From Clostridium felsineum DSM 794 (GTDB lineage Bacteria > Bacillota > Clostridia > Clostridiales > Clostridiaceae), in assembly GCF_002006355.2 (NCBI RefSeq), contig NZ_CP096980.1, forward strand, positions 4,402,001 to 4,466,000: a stretch of DNA of 64,000 nucleotides. Reading direction: 5' to 3'. The notes below the pieces were generated by a model. The model made no database searches, was not told the origin of the DNA, and was given only the letters and a program-made list of their open reading frames with translations. How positions within the stretch are numbered: position 1 is the stretch's first letter; every line of letters starts with the position of its first letter. Of the stretch, positions 17,337 to 27,000 are shown piece by piece. The translations under genes and the position numbers were made by a program.

Positions 17337-18467
17337 TTAATAACTTATAAGCTCTTTAATTTTTTTAATTATACCCTCGAACTCACTACTTTCTTTTGCT
17401 ATATTCATAAGTCCTTTATAGTACTCTATAGCCTTCTCTCCTATAAACTTCGCTTCATCATAATCTCCTAGCTTCTTATAAAGTAAAACTAATCTAAGTG
17501 GAGCTTTAGCAAAAGATGAATACAACTTAGATTTATCATTTTCCATTAAATATGTATAGGTCTCTATAGCTCTATCATAAGCTTTAATATTTAATAGAAC
17601 CTCAGCTTTAAATATATGAGCTTTAAAAAAATTACTATCAATTTTAATAGCTTCATCATACCATTTAATAGCCTCGTCATACTGATTTAATTTTCTATAT
17701 AAATTACCCTTTATTGTATAAATATCAGGATCTCTATTTTCTATTTTAATAGCCCTGTTAATCCACTCTAAGGCATCATTATATCTCTTACTACTTATCA
17801 AAATAAGAGCTTTATTTACATATCCTATTACTTTCTCTGGGTTAACATCAAGTAATTTTTCTATATAGATAAGTGCTTTGTCATAAAACCCTATTTTATT
17901 ATAAATACTAGAAATTCTAAGATAAGGCTCTCCATCATCGCTTTTAAGTCTTGAAATCTCTATATATGTGTTTATAGCATCCTTATATTTCCCCATCTTC
18001 TCCTGTACTCTCGCCTTTGTATAATAGGCATCAATATACTCATTGTCTAGTTTAATGAGTGAGTCACAACCTTCTATTGCTTTTAAAAATTCTTCTGCCT
18101 TTTCAAGAGAAATGCATTTATTATATAAAGCTGTCTTGTTATTTTCATTATTTTTCACAGTACAATCAAATTGATATGCTGCTTCTTTGAAATTGCCTTG
18201 AAGAAACAAAACATTTCCCTTTTCAATCATTACAAATTCATCATCAGGAGTAATTTCTAGTGCTTTATTATAATAATCTAGCGCTTTACTATATTCTTTC
18301 AACAAAGTATAATTTGCTGCTATATTTATGAGTACTCCAAAATCATCTTTTTTTAATTCTAAAGATTTTTTGAAATATTTTATTGCTAAATCATGCTTAT
18401 TTACAAGATTTAAATTCAGTGCCATCTTTTTATATTTTTCTGCATTGTCTAAATTTCCCTTTCCCAT
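17337..18467 (-). CDS. TPR-repeat protein of the T7SS cluster
   Basis: Tetratricopeptide protein of about 376 residues with roughly nine TPR units spanning nearly the whole length (for example YYNKALEITPDDEFVMIEKG and AIKWYDEAIKIDSNFFKAHI). No signal peptide or membrane segment, so it is cytoplasmic. The start at 18467 (MGKGN) is preceded by TTGAGGTGTTTATA, a leader shared by other genes of the cluster. It is a close paralogue of the TPR protein at 21665-22801, sharing the FDVAVKYF/HDLAIKYF start and the YSSFAKAPLRLVL/YSAYANAPYKLVL segment. TPR proteins act as scaffolds; a chaperone or adaptor role for WXG100-type substrates is inferred from the locus. Confidence 0.85.
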   Translation of the reverse strand: MGKGNLDNAEKYKKMALNLNLVNKHDLAIKYFKKSLELKKDDFGVLINIAANYTLLKEYSKALDYYNKALEITPDDEFVMIEKGNVLFLQGNFKEAAYQFDCTVKNNENNKTALYNKCISLEKAEEFLKAIEGCDSLIKLDNEYIDAYYTKARVQEKMGKYKDAINTYIEISRLKSDDGEPYLRISSIYNKIGFYDKALIYIEKLLDVNPEKVIGYVNKALILISSKRYNDALEWINRAIKIENRDPDIYTIKGNLYRKLNQYDEAIKWYDEAIKIDSNFFKAHIFKAEVLLNIKAYDRAIETYTYLMENDKSKLYSSFAKAPLRLVLLYKKLGDYDEAKFIGEKAIEYYKGLMNIAKESSEFEGIIKKIKELISY

Positions 18468-18516
18468 TATAAACACCTCAACAAATATACCATTTTATTA
18501 GTATTTTGCATTATAC

Positions 18517-19827
18517 CTAATTTATATTTTCTCTATAATCTTCATAGCTTTTATCCAATCCAACACATTTTTTCATATCTGTATCTGCTTCTATATCCAT
18601 ACCTTGAGCTTCATAATACTTAGAACGATAGTAGTACGCTTCAGCATATTTAGAATCTAAAGCTAAGGCATAATCATAACATTCCTTAGCCTCGTCAGAC
18701 CTATTTAAATTTGTAAGTAATATTCCTTTAATTACGTAAAACTCTGGTACAAAACCACTTAAGTCTATAATTTCATTGTAATATTTTAAGGCATACTTAC
18801 ATATTTCATAAGCATCTTGTTTTTTCCCCATAGCCTTATATGATAAATACATTTTATATGGGGCTTTACCATAAGCAGAATACATTTTTGTTTTGTCCCT
18901 ATTTATAAGACTTCTACAGTAGTATATTGCTTCGTTATATTTTTTTATTTTCATCAAAATATCTATTCTTAGAATATAGGCTTCATAATAATCAGGATCT
19001 ACACTTAAGGTTTCTTCTAAAAACTCAAGTGATTTTTCATATTTTTTTATTTTACTATAAATAAGAGCCTTTTCATAATATATTTTGGGATTATCGTTGT
19101 CCAATTTCAAAGCTTTATTAATAAACTCTAAGGACTCTTCACTTTTTCCTAAATAATTTACCAAAACACCCTTAATATAATACCCTGAAGATTCTTCTGG
19201 ATATATTTCTATTAATCTTTCAACGTCCCTCAATGCTTCTTCATAATTTTTTATATCAATATTAAGTTTTATCCTATCTAGAAGTGCTTTATTATTATTT
19301 TTAGGCAGATTTTCTAACTCTCTATATGTCTCCAAAGCATCCTCATATTTTCCTAATTTTTTCTCAAGTCTAGCCTTTGAAACATATGACTCTTCATACT
19401 CAGGATCAATATCAATAGATAACTTATAACATTTCATAGCTTGATCAAATTCATTAAAAATTTCATAAATTAGCCCTTTATTATGATATGGTACAACAAA
19501 CTTGTAATTATAATAAATAGCTTTGCTGTAGTATTTAAGTGCATCTGGATATTTTTCAAGTTTAAAAAGCATATTTCCTTTTTCATTTAAAATAATTTCA
19601 TTTTCTGGTTGAAGATCTAACGCCTTTGTATAAAACCTCAATGCCTCTTCCCATTTGTTAGTTTTATCAAATAAATCTCCAAGATTAGCATAAGCCTCAA
19701 AATTATTTTCGTCAATCTCCAATGCCTTTTTATAATATTCTATAGCTTCATCGTATTTTCCTGTTAATTTAAGATTATTTGCAAGCTCCGTATATTTATC
19801 CTCTTTATTCATCCCAATTTCTTTCAT
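18517..19827 (-). CDS. TPR-repeat protein of the T7SS cluster
   Basis: A 436-residue cytoplasmic protein made of about eleven TPR units (AIEYYKKALEIDENNFEAYANLG and so on). The start at 19827 (MKEIGMNKED) follows GAGGTGTTTATAC. It lies about 50 bp upstream of another TPR gene on the same strand. Its last 85 residues (EIIDLSGFVPEFYVIKG to KKCVGLDKSYE) are closely matched by the broken gene fragment at 22824-23089, showing that the TPR genes here expanded by duplication. Partner proteins are unknown. Confidence 0.85.
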   Translation of the reverse strand: MKEIGMNKEDKYTELANNLKLTGKYDEAIEYYKKALEIDENNFEAYANLGDLFDKTNKWEEALRFYTKALDLQPENEIILNEKGNMLFKLEKYPDALKYYSKAIYYNYKFVVPYHNKGLIYEIFNEFDQAMKCYKLSIDIDPEYEESYVSKARLEKKLGKYEDALETYRELENLPKNNNKALLDRIKLNIDIKNYEEALRDVERLIEIYPEESSGYYIKGVLVNYLGKSEESLEFINKALKLDNDNPKIYYEKALIYSKIKKYEKSLEFLEETLSVDPDYYEAYILRIDILMKIKKYNEAIYYCRSLINRDKTKMYSAYGKAPYKMYLSYKAMGKKQDAYEICKYALKYYNEIIDLSGFVPEFYVIKGILLTNLNRSDEAKECYDYALALDSKYAEAYYYRSKYYEAQGMDIEADTDMKKCVGLDKSYEDYRENIN

Positions 19828-20031
19828 GTATAAACACCTCAATTAACTTTTATTTTTATCTAAAAAACTACGGGCTTTTTAAATAAAACTTAGTTTAAAC
19901 ACGCGCCTTATGTATCCATCTTCTCAATTTTCTTTATACCCATACATACATATAATCTTATTAATATCTCCGATACTTCCGTCTACAATTGCAAATAATC
20001 AGGAAAATTTAAATATTATAAATTCATCCTA

Positions 20032-21012
20032 CTATTTAGATGAATCATTAGAAAAAAAACTTTTTATATTGCTTTTGATATCATAATCACCTACGTTATT
20101 CATAATATCCGCAATACTATTTTCAACTCCACCCCGTGTGAGTTTAATGTAATTTCTTGAAAAATTAATAGCCTCTTTTATACCACTACTATCTCCATTT
20201 TTTATAGCACCATTTGAATATACATAGTTATCTTTAATATTCAAAACATCATCAACAAAATCAGTATTCCCTAAGATCTTATTAACCTGATACTGAGCAC
20301 CTGATTTAGCTAAATCATTTACCTTCCTTAATCTCATTCCTATATTAGATAGATTTAATTCATGCTGATCTAAATTCGTTTCCTCAGCATGCACACCATT
20401 TTTATTAAAATTATATATTTTATATTTAAGAACTTCTCTTTCATCTCTAGAATTTATTATATTGTCTGTTTTTTTTGCTTCTAGCAAACCATATGCAGCT
20501 AAAGCTTCACTACCAAGAAGTGTAAGCATAGCTTGGGTTTTAGGTTCTTCAAAAAAATTTTCAAGCTTTTTAGTAAAGGCTTCTGGGATGTCGCGTTTAA
20601 ACATATCTTTTTTTATATTTAATTCGTTTTTATCGATCTCTTGAAAATCACTTTTTATATCCATTTTTACTGCCAAGCTCTCCTTCTGCCAAAAAACTCC
20701 AGACTTCTTAGATTCCGCTCTTGAATTTTCTATATCTTTTGCTAAACTTGTATCAAGTTCATTAAATGTGATTACAGCTCCCTTAATTATGCTCTCTATA
20801 TTTGTGATTTCTTCTAGGATTTTTTTGCCATCATCATAATTTTTAAGCATTTCACTTACAATATCTCTGAATGCTTCGCTCATATCACTATTATAAAGCT
20901 GATTAATACACTTATTTATTTCAACTTGAACATCATTTATCTGATTTGTAAACTTTTTTATATTCGATACATATCCTTGCAAATTATCAGATTGCAAAAA
21001 TATCTCATCCAT
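20032..21012 (-). CDS. candidate T7SS substrate/effector with WXG/LXG-like helical N-terminus
   Basis: Unrecognised 326-residue protein. The first 100 residues are a helical hairpin (IKKFTNQINDVQVEINKCIN, MSEAFRDIVSEMLKNYDDG), like the WXG/LXG targeting domains, though without a clear WXG. The central part is charged. The C-terminal 120 residues (SNIGMRLRKVNDLAKSGAQY onward, KLTRGGVENSIADIMNN) form a different domain that could be a toxin or structural module. It has no signal peptide. ATG at 21012 is preceded by a very G-rich site (GGGGGGGAAG). It is flanked by TPR genes and a WXG100 gene in the same orientation. Export by the T7SS is inferred from position and N-terminal architecture only. 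Confidence 0.55.
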   Translation of the reverse strand: MDEIFLQSDNLQGYVSNIKKFTNQINDVQVEINKCINQLYNSDMSEAFRDIVSEMLKNYDDGKKILEEITNIESIIKGAVITFNELDTSLAKDIENSRAESKKSGVFWQKESLAVKMDIKSDFQEIDKNELNIKKDMFKRDIPEAFTKKLENFFEEPKTQAMLTLLGSEALAAYGLLEAKKTDNIINSRDEREVLKYKIYNFNKNGVHAEETNLDQHELNLSNIGMRLRKVNDLAKSGAQYQVNKILGNTDFVDDVLNIKDNYVYSNGAIKNGDSSGIKEAINFSRNYIKLTRGGVENSIADIMNNVGDYDIKSNIKSFFSNDSSK

Positions 21013-21327
21013 ACACTTCCCCCCCTTTGTCTAATATTTAGATTAATATTTCAAAATACATATATAAGACTTAAATTATCAATACCCTTATTTTATTCTC
21101 ATTTATTTTATTAACAGTTAATTTTTATACAAAAAATAACATTTTTCTATATTTCTAATAATAACTCATTATTTATTTTACCTTATTTTATATATATTTT
21201 CATCTTTTTTTACTATTCAACCAAATTTATTATTAACTTTTTGTTTCTTTTCTCTCACTAGTTGCCTTTATATGTATATAATTGGTTTTTCTACCTTAAA
21301 CCACACCTTAAATCTAATAAAAAATAG
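21013..21327. other. AT-rich intergenic region in the T7SS cluster
   Basis: No coding potential was seen. The part next to the 326-residue gene (21020-21060) carries a short AATATTAATCTAAATATT-type near-palindrome that could be a promoter element. Otherwise nothing can be identified here. Confidence 0.4.
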
Positions 21328-21352
21328 CTCCGCTTACCTAAATAAGACGGAG
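21328..21352 (-). terminator. terminator after a WXG100 gene
   Basis: CTCCG-CTTA pairs with TAAG-CGGAG with a 6-base loop; the minus strand continues CTATTTTTTATT. It stands 20 bp after the stop of the 101-residue WXG100 gene and probably ends the long T7SS transcript. Confidence 0.8.
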
Positions 21353-21372
21353 AAAACATTATTTATATTCAG

Positions 21373-21678
21373 TTACATACCATCAGCTTGCCTGAAATTT
21401 TCAGCTTTTCTTTTTAACTCATCAGCTATTCTATCTAATTCATTGACATATTTTGTACCATTGTTTTTCCATCCTTCATATTTACTTTCAAACGCAGTAC
21501 TAGATTTACCCTTCCAGTTTTCTTTTACCTCATTCATTGTACTATTTAATGAGCTTAGTACGCTATTAACCTTACTTGCCATATCTTTATATTGTTTTGC
21601 CATTGCTTCAATTTCTTCAACATTTACTTTAATCCTACTATTCATTACACTTGCATTATAATGATTACCTAAATCCAT
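21373..21678 (-). CDS. WXG100-family protein (EsxA/YukE-like)
   Basis: A 101-residue helical-hairpin protein of the WXG100 family, small secreted substrates and partners of type VII systems. The turn motif is NWKGKSS (W-K-G) between two long helices (VEEIEAMAKQYKDMASKV and LDRIADELKRKAENF). ATG at 21678 is chosen because a perfect GGGAGG site precedes it; this overlaps the 3' end of the TPR gene upstream by 14 bp, implying coupled translation. A terminator follows. One of three WXG100 proteins in the locus. Confidence 0.9.
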   Translation of the reverse strand: MDLGNHYNASVMNSRIKVNVEEIEAMAKQYKDMASKVNSVLSSLNSTMNEVKENWKGKSSTAFESKYEGWKNNGTKYVNELDRIADELKRKAENFRQADGM

Positions 21679-22801
21679 TTAGTATACCTCCCAATTTTTC
21701 CTTTATTTCTTTAAATTCTTCACTTCCATCTGAGAAATAAATAAGTTCCTCGTAATACTTTATAGCCTTAATACATGCTATTTTAGCTTTTTCATAATCA
21801 CAAAGCTTCATATAATTTAAGACCAATTTGTACGGAGCATTGGCATATGCCGAGTATACTTTAGAATTATCTTTTTCTATTAAAGCTTTGTAGCATATAT
21901 TGGCATTATCATACTGTTTAATCTCATTAAGAACCTCTGCCTTAAAAATATATGCTTTAAAAAACGATTCATTAATTTCAATAGCTTTATCATAGCACAT
22001 TAATGCTTTATAATTTTGTGACATTCTTCTATATGTATTTCCCTTTCTCATATAAGTGTCGGGATCATCATTTTCTATTTTAATTGCTTTATCAAACCAT
22101 ATTAACGCTTCATCATATTTTTTCAAAGTATCTAAAATAAGCGCTTTATTTATGTATCCTATGGTCATCTCTGGATTAATTTCTATTAACTTTTCTATAT
22201 ACTCTAAGGCTTTATCGTAAAATCCTATTTTATTATATATACTTGAACTTTTCAAATAAGCCTCTCCAGCATCTTTTTTCATATCTACAATTTTATTGTA
22301 AGTTACTATTGCATCTTTATATTTTCCAAATTTCTCTTCGCATCTTGCCTTTGAATAATACGCATCTATATAGCTTTTATCCGAATTAATAAGTATATCA
22401 TAACTTTTAATAGCCTTATCAAAATCCATCATTTTTTCATAAGCCATCGCTTTATTGTAATTGGCTATTTTAGAATTCTTATTGCTATTTATTACTTCTT
22501 CATAACCTTTGATTGCTTCACTAAATTTACCTTGTATAAATAAAATATTTGCCTTTTCACTTAGTGCAAATTCATCCTTATTATTAATTTCAAGTGCTCT
22601 ATTATAATATTCTAGAGCTTCATCATATCTTTTTAAAACGGTAAGATTAGCTCCCATATTTATAAGTACACCAAAATCATTTTCGTTAATTTCTAATGAC
22701 TTTTTAAAATACTTCACTGCTACATCAAATTTACCTACAAAGTTTAAATTCGATGCCATTTTTTTATATTTATCTGCATCAGCTAAATTTTTGTTTTCCA
22801 T
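21665..22801 (-). CDS. TPR-repeat protein of the T7SS cluster
   Basis: A 378-residue TPR protein with about nine repeats, paralogous to the 17337-18467 product. The start at 22801 (MENKNLADADKYKKMA) follows GAGGTGTTAGT; a longer in-frame reading of 20 codons runs over the end of a broken TPR copy in another frame and is rejected. Its stop overlaps the following WXG100 gene. The tight coupling of a TPR gene with a WXG100 gene suggests that the two products act together, perhaps as chaperone and cargo (inference). Confidence 0.85.
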   Translation of the reverse strand: MENKNLADADKYKKMASNLNFVGKFDVAVKYFKKSLEINENDFGVLINMGANLTVLKRYDEALEYYNRALEINNKDEFALSEKANILFIQGKFSEAIKGYEEVINSNKNSKIANYNKAMAYEKMMDFDKAIKSYDILINSDKSYIDAYYSKARCEEKFGKYKDAIVTYNKIVDMKKDAGEAYLKSSSIYNKIGFYDKALEYIEKLIEINPEMTIGYINKALILDTLKKYDEALIWFDKAIKIENDDPDTYMRKGNTYRRMSQNYKALMCYDKAIEINESFFKAYIFKAEVLNEIKQYDNANICYKALIEKDNSKVYSAYANAPYKLVLNYMKLCDYEKAKIACIKAIKYYEELIYFSDGSEEFKEIKEKLGGILNGFR

Positions 22802-22823
22802 ACTAACACCTCGATAATACAAT

Positions 22824-23089
22824 TTAATTCGCTTTTTCTTCATAACTTTTATCAAGTTCAATACACTTTTGCATATCTACTTCTGCTTCTTTTATCATAT
22901 TTTTAGCTCTGTAGTATTTTGAACGATAATAATAGGCCTTAGCATGTTTTGAATCTATGTCTAATGTCTAATGCATAATCATAATTTTCTTTTGCCTCTT
23001 CATGCTTTCCTAAAATTTCAAGGTCTGCCCCTTTCATCCTATAAAACTCTGGCACAAAACCAGCTAAATCTATAATTTGATCATTCACC
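22824..23089 (-). pseudogene. truncated, frameshifted TPR gene remnant
   Basis: The minus strand encodes the last ~85 residues of a homologue of the TPR protein at 18517-19827: IIDLAGFVPEFYRMKG, then YDYALDI, then after a frameshift DSKHAKAYYYRSKYYRAKN and ending DMQKCIELDKSYEEKAN. The frame is broken by a tandem duplication of 7 bp (GTCTAAT at 22959-22965 and again at 22966-22972). Removing one copy restores the frame exactly. All sequence encoding the N-terminal 340 or so residues is missing; the remnant begins directly after the WXG100 stop codon. Confidence 0.85.
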
Positions 23090-23392
23090 TTATTTTATAT
23101 CTGTCTTACTGCTGTAATTGTTATCAGTTTCTATAAACATTTCTACTATTTGTTTAAGACTATTTCCTGTATTATTTAAATTAGTAACACAGTTTTGAAG
23201 AAGCTTTATTGTACTATTTTGGAAGTCCTCCACAAATTTATTTTTGGCTTCTCCCTCCCAATTATCATTTAGCGTTTGTAAATATTTTGCTTGAAGGCTA
23301 TCTAATACTCCTTGAACAGTTTTAGCATCATTTAAAAGATTAGAAGCAACACTACTTACTTCCTCTTCCTTCATTTTAATTCTTCCTGCCAT
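23090..23392 (-). CDS. WXG100-family protein
   Basis: A 100-residue helical-hairpin protein, N-terminus MAGRIKMKEEEVSSVASNLL, with the WXG motif in NWEGEAKNKF and a second helix LLQNCVTNLNNTGNSLKQIVEMF. Divergent from the other two WXG100 proteins, which keep a FREAD/FRQAD ending; this one ends differently. ATG at 23392 follows GGGAGAT. The broken TPR copy abuts its stop codon, so the original downstream gene has been lost. Likely secreted or partner of the 89-residue WXG100. Confidence 0.88.
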   Translation of the reverse strand: MAGRIKMKEEEVSSVASNLLNDAKTVQGVLDSLQAKYLQTLNDNWEGEAKNKFVEDFQNSTIKLLQNCVTNLNNTGNSLKQIVEMFIETDNNYSSKTDIK

Positions 23393-23420
23393 AAAATCAT
23401 CTCCCTTTAATTATTCAGAA

Positions 23421-23448
23421 GATGGCTGCTTATTATAAAGCACCCATC
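23421..23448 (-). other. hairpin between two WXG100 genes
   Basis: GATGGGTGCTT can pair with AAGCAGCCATC (one mismatch, 6-base loop). No T run follows on the minus strand, so it is better read as an mRNA-stabilising structure that would raise the level of the upstream WXG100 product. Confidence 0.5.
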
Positions 23449-23465
23449 CATAAAATTAATCTTAA

Positions 23466-23735
23466 TTATCTTACATCTGCTTCTCTGAACTTTTGTGCTT
23501 GCTGCTTTAATTCAGTTGATATTTGTTGAAGTAATTGAACATATCCTGTCATTGTTTTACTCCAAGCCTCATATTCTCCAAAGAATTTCGTCGCAGATAC
23601 ACCTGCCCAGTTTTGTTGTACATTTGATATTCCTGAACCTAATGTGCTAACCATTTGTTGTGATTCTTCACTTGCTCCAGAAAATTTTGCTGCTAATTGT
23701 TCTAATTCTTCTGGTGTGATTTTTATTAAAGCCAT
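23466..23735 (-). CDS. WXG100-family protein (EsxA-like)
   Basis: The most canonical WXG100 protein here: 89 residues, N-terminal helix ITPEELEQLAAKFSGASEE, turn NWAGVSATKF, and C-terminal helix STELKQQAQKFREADV. It lies immediately after the YukD-like gene in the order essC-yukD-esxA, and before a stabilising hairpin. It should be the main secreted substrate or the activating partner of the EssC ATPase (known for the family; not shown here). Confidence 0.93.
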   Translation of the reverse strand: MALIKITPEELEQLAAKFSGASEESQQMVSTLGSGISNVQQNWAGVSATKFFGEYEAWSKTMTGYVQLLQQISTELKQQAQKFREADVR

Positions 23736-23751
23736 TCAAAACACCTCATTC

Positions 23752-24015
23752 TTAATTTATTTCCAGGATGTTTCCATCCCAAATAGCATTTTCTCTTAAA
23801 GTTGAATCCTTATCAAGCATTTTTCCATTAATATAAAAGTGTTTATAAGTGATAATTTCTTCCTCCACACTGCTCATCTGAAGCATTGAAGGATAAACTA
23901 CACTCATTATACTTTGGAGGCTTTCATCTAAGGGTAAATCAAAGTCTGCTTGTTTATTTTCGTTTTTCATTCTAACTGTTACGATAATATTATTTACCTT
24001 ATTGATAATAAACAC
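23752..24015 (-). CDS. yukD: YukD/EsaB-like ubiquitin-fold protein of the T7SS
   Basis: An 87-residue protein with the beta-grasp pattern of YukD/EsaB: NNIIVTVRMKN, DFDLPLDESLQSIMSVV and a C-terminal DSTLRENAIWDGNILEIN like ubiquitin strand 5. It is directly downstream of essC. The start is abnormal. The leader reads TTGAGGTGTTTATTATC, identical to the leader of a TPR gene except that its ATG is replaced by ATC. The GTG marked here at 24015 lies inside the GAGGTG ribosome site. Initiation from ATT (24009) or ATC (24006) is possible, or the gene may be poorly expressed. Confidence 0.75.
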   Translation of the reverse strand: MFIINKVNNIIVTVRMKNENKQADFDLPLDESLQSIMSVVYPSMLQMSSVEEEIITYKHFYINGKMLDKDSTLRENAIWDGNILEIN

Positions 24016-24016
24016 C

Positions 24017-27000
24017 TCAATTCAACTTCTCATTTAATTTATCTATATAGTTCATAAATTTAACTTTACCTTCAAATGGTGCAGGAAGCTTTACAGGTAC
24101 TGCTTTTCTATTTACTATAAGAAAACCTTCTCCCAAACCAAGTATTCTTTTTGAATTTTCAAAACCAATATTAACACTACTGAATACAGAATCAACACTT
24201 GTACTAAATATAATACCTGTTTCCCATGACTTTATAGCCTTTTCCATTCCATCCCAAGCACGGGTGAAAAGAGCCATATTATCAGCTACAATAACGTGAA
24301 TTCCTGTACTTTTGCAATTTGCAATTACCCACTCTAATTCCTGTGCTATTTCATCTGAAAAACGTATTTTAAAGTTTTCTATAACATCTATTATTAAAAA
24401 TATATTTCCCTTATCGCTAATGATCTTTTTATTTGCATCTCTTCCATATTCCATTCTTAGATTTCTAAGAATAGACTTTCTTTCTCCTATTTCCTGCTTT
24501 ATAAACGCTAAACTATCTGCTACTTTTTCAGCATTTTCTAAATACCCGTCTATACAATTTAGTTTACTTGTAGCAATCATATTTCTTTCAGGTGAATCTA
24601 TAATATAAATCTTGTTATTCTCTCTATTCTTTGTTTCTGCAATTGTCATTATAAATGATAAAAGAAAATTAGTTTTACCACAGCCACTCTCACCGGAAAC
24701 AAGCATATTATCTATGCTTAAAAAATTTGCAAATACACTTTCCATCTCATCTATATTTACTCCAACTGGAATCCTACTGTTGTACACAAATTCCTCCTCT
24801 AAGCCATAATCAAGGAACTCATTTCCATGAATAAAATCGTAAAGTGGTAGTACTTCAGTTAAAACAGGAATTCCCTTGACTTTAATATTAGGATAACTAT
24901 AGTTTACAGAAGCTATTTTATCGCTAACCTCATTACTCCAATTAAACTCTTCTGCTTCAACCGGAAGTGCTGTTTGAAATTCAAGTAAATTTACATTTCT
25001 TAAAACACCACGTCCAGAAATTTTATCTGGTACTATTCCATTATTTTTACCAAAGATTTCTCTATATTCAGAAGTATCGTTTAAATTATAAGCTATATTA
25101 AAGGCTACATTTTCTTTAATCTTCATATGTACTGAATTAGAGGAATTGGCTGTGTAGACCATGTGTACCCCAAGTGCCCCACCCTCTCGTACTATCTTTA
25201 CAATGTCTTCTTTAAAATCATCATTTACAGTTAAAAGTGTTACTATATCATCTATTATGAAAATTATCTGAGGAAGAACTTTTCCTGTTTTGTAATTATA
25301 ATCATTAACACTTATAGCCCTCATTGATGTTAATGCATTCTTTCTCTTATCAATTTCCTTCATTATAAATTTAAGAAGCTTTTTAACTTTGTCAGTATCA
25401 TCACTTAAAACAACCTCACCTGTATGAACAAGACTTTTAAACATATTTAATGTTCCCTTATCGCAATCCGCTATATAAAAATTTATATCTCTAGGGGAAT
25501 TCTTACTAGCAAGGCTTAAAATAAATGTTTGAAGGAACGTTGTCTTACCTGTTCCAGCCATTCCATACAAAGCAATATGATTTTCTTTTTGAATATCAAT
25601 TTCAAAAATCTCTTGGCTTTGGTGATATGGATCATCATACACACCTATTCTTGCCTTAAATTTATCCTGAGGTATATATGATAACTTGTCTATATATATG
25701 TGGCTTTTAAGTGGTGGCAGCCATGGAAGTTTTCTCTCATAATTCATATTTAAATCACAGTAAACTTTAATGGAATCAATTAATTTAGAAAGCTGTGTTA
25801 CATCTTCGCTATGACCTTCTTTTTCTCTTTCTACAATATCAAATCTTTCTCCATCTGTATCAACCATAAGTATTTTTTTATCTTTTTTAGCCGCTGTTTT
25901 TCTGTATTTTTCTCCTGCAAAAGCTGTTTGTATAAGTTCATATACTAAATCATTTCCTACTTTTATGTAGGCTCTTCCAGGATTAGCTATACTAGATGCA
26001 TCTGGTTTACCAATAACCGTTCTACTATCTTCATTATCTTGAACTCTAAGACAAATCTTCAAATTTGTATTTGTCTCTATTTGTGGATCTACTATACCAG
26101 AAGGCTTTTGCGTTGCAAGGATAAGATGTACACCAAGACTTCTTCCTACCACTGCTACATTTACAAGCTGACTTATAAAATCAGGATCATTTTTCTTAAG
26201 TTGTGCAAACTCGTCAACTATTATAATTAAATGAGGAAGTGACATCTTATGCTTACCAAACTTATAATTTTTCTGGTATTCATCTATATTGCTGTAAGTA
26301 TTGTCTGTAAGTATTTTTTCTCTTCTTTTTATCTCACTATCTATAGCAATTATAGCTCTTTTAGATCCATTTCCCTCTAAATTTGTAACTGTTCCAACTG
26401 CATGTGGAAGATTTTTAAATACATTTGCCATACTACCACCCTTGTAGTCTATTAAAAGGAAATTAACATATTCAGGACTATAGCTAAAGCTCAGTGCTGC
26501 AATTACTGTCTCTAGAAGTTCACTCTTTCCTGCACCCGTGGTTCCTGCTACAAGCCCATGCGGTCCGTGATACTTTTGATGTAAATCAAGATAGAATTTC
26601 TCTCCATTTTCTCTTATACCTACAGGCACGGATAAGGTTTTATGTGCTTCAGCTTGACTCCAAATACTATTAAAATCTATTTCCTCTACATTAGTTATAT
26701 CAAGTTCCTCAAATAACGATATAGATCTCGGTAATTTATTTGAATATGAATCCTTCTCAAGCCTTAAAGGAGCCATTGTTCTTGAGTATTCCATTAACAT
26801 TTTGTTGTCCATCTTATCTGGGGTAACGTAAGATTTTTCTGATGAATTTTGTATGTTATAAATTATTCCTTCTCCCTCATTTAATTGAACTATATTATTG
26901 CAATTTCTAGGAAGATTGCCTAACTTATCAGACAAGAATATAGTAGATATCTCCATATCCGCATCAACATTTAATAAGTATTTTAAAATGGCCTCATTTT

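Noticed and set aside
22802..22861. Extension of the TPR gene to a start at 22861
   Set aside because: The added 20 codons are the wrong frame of the broken TPR copy; ATG at 22801 follows a GAGGTG site.
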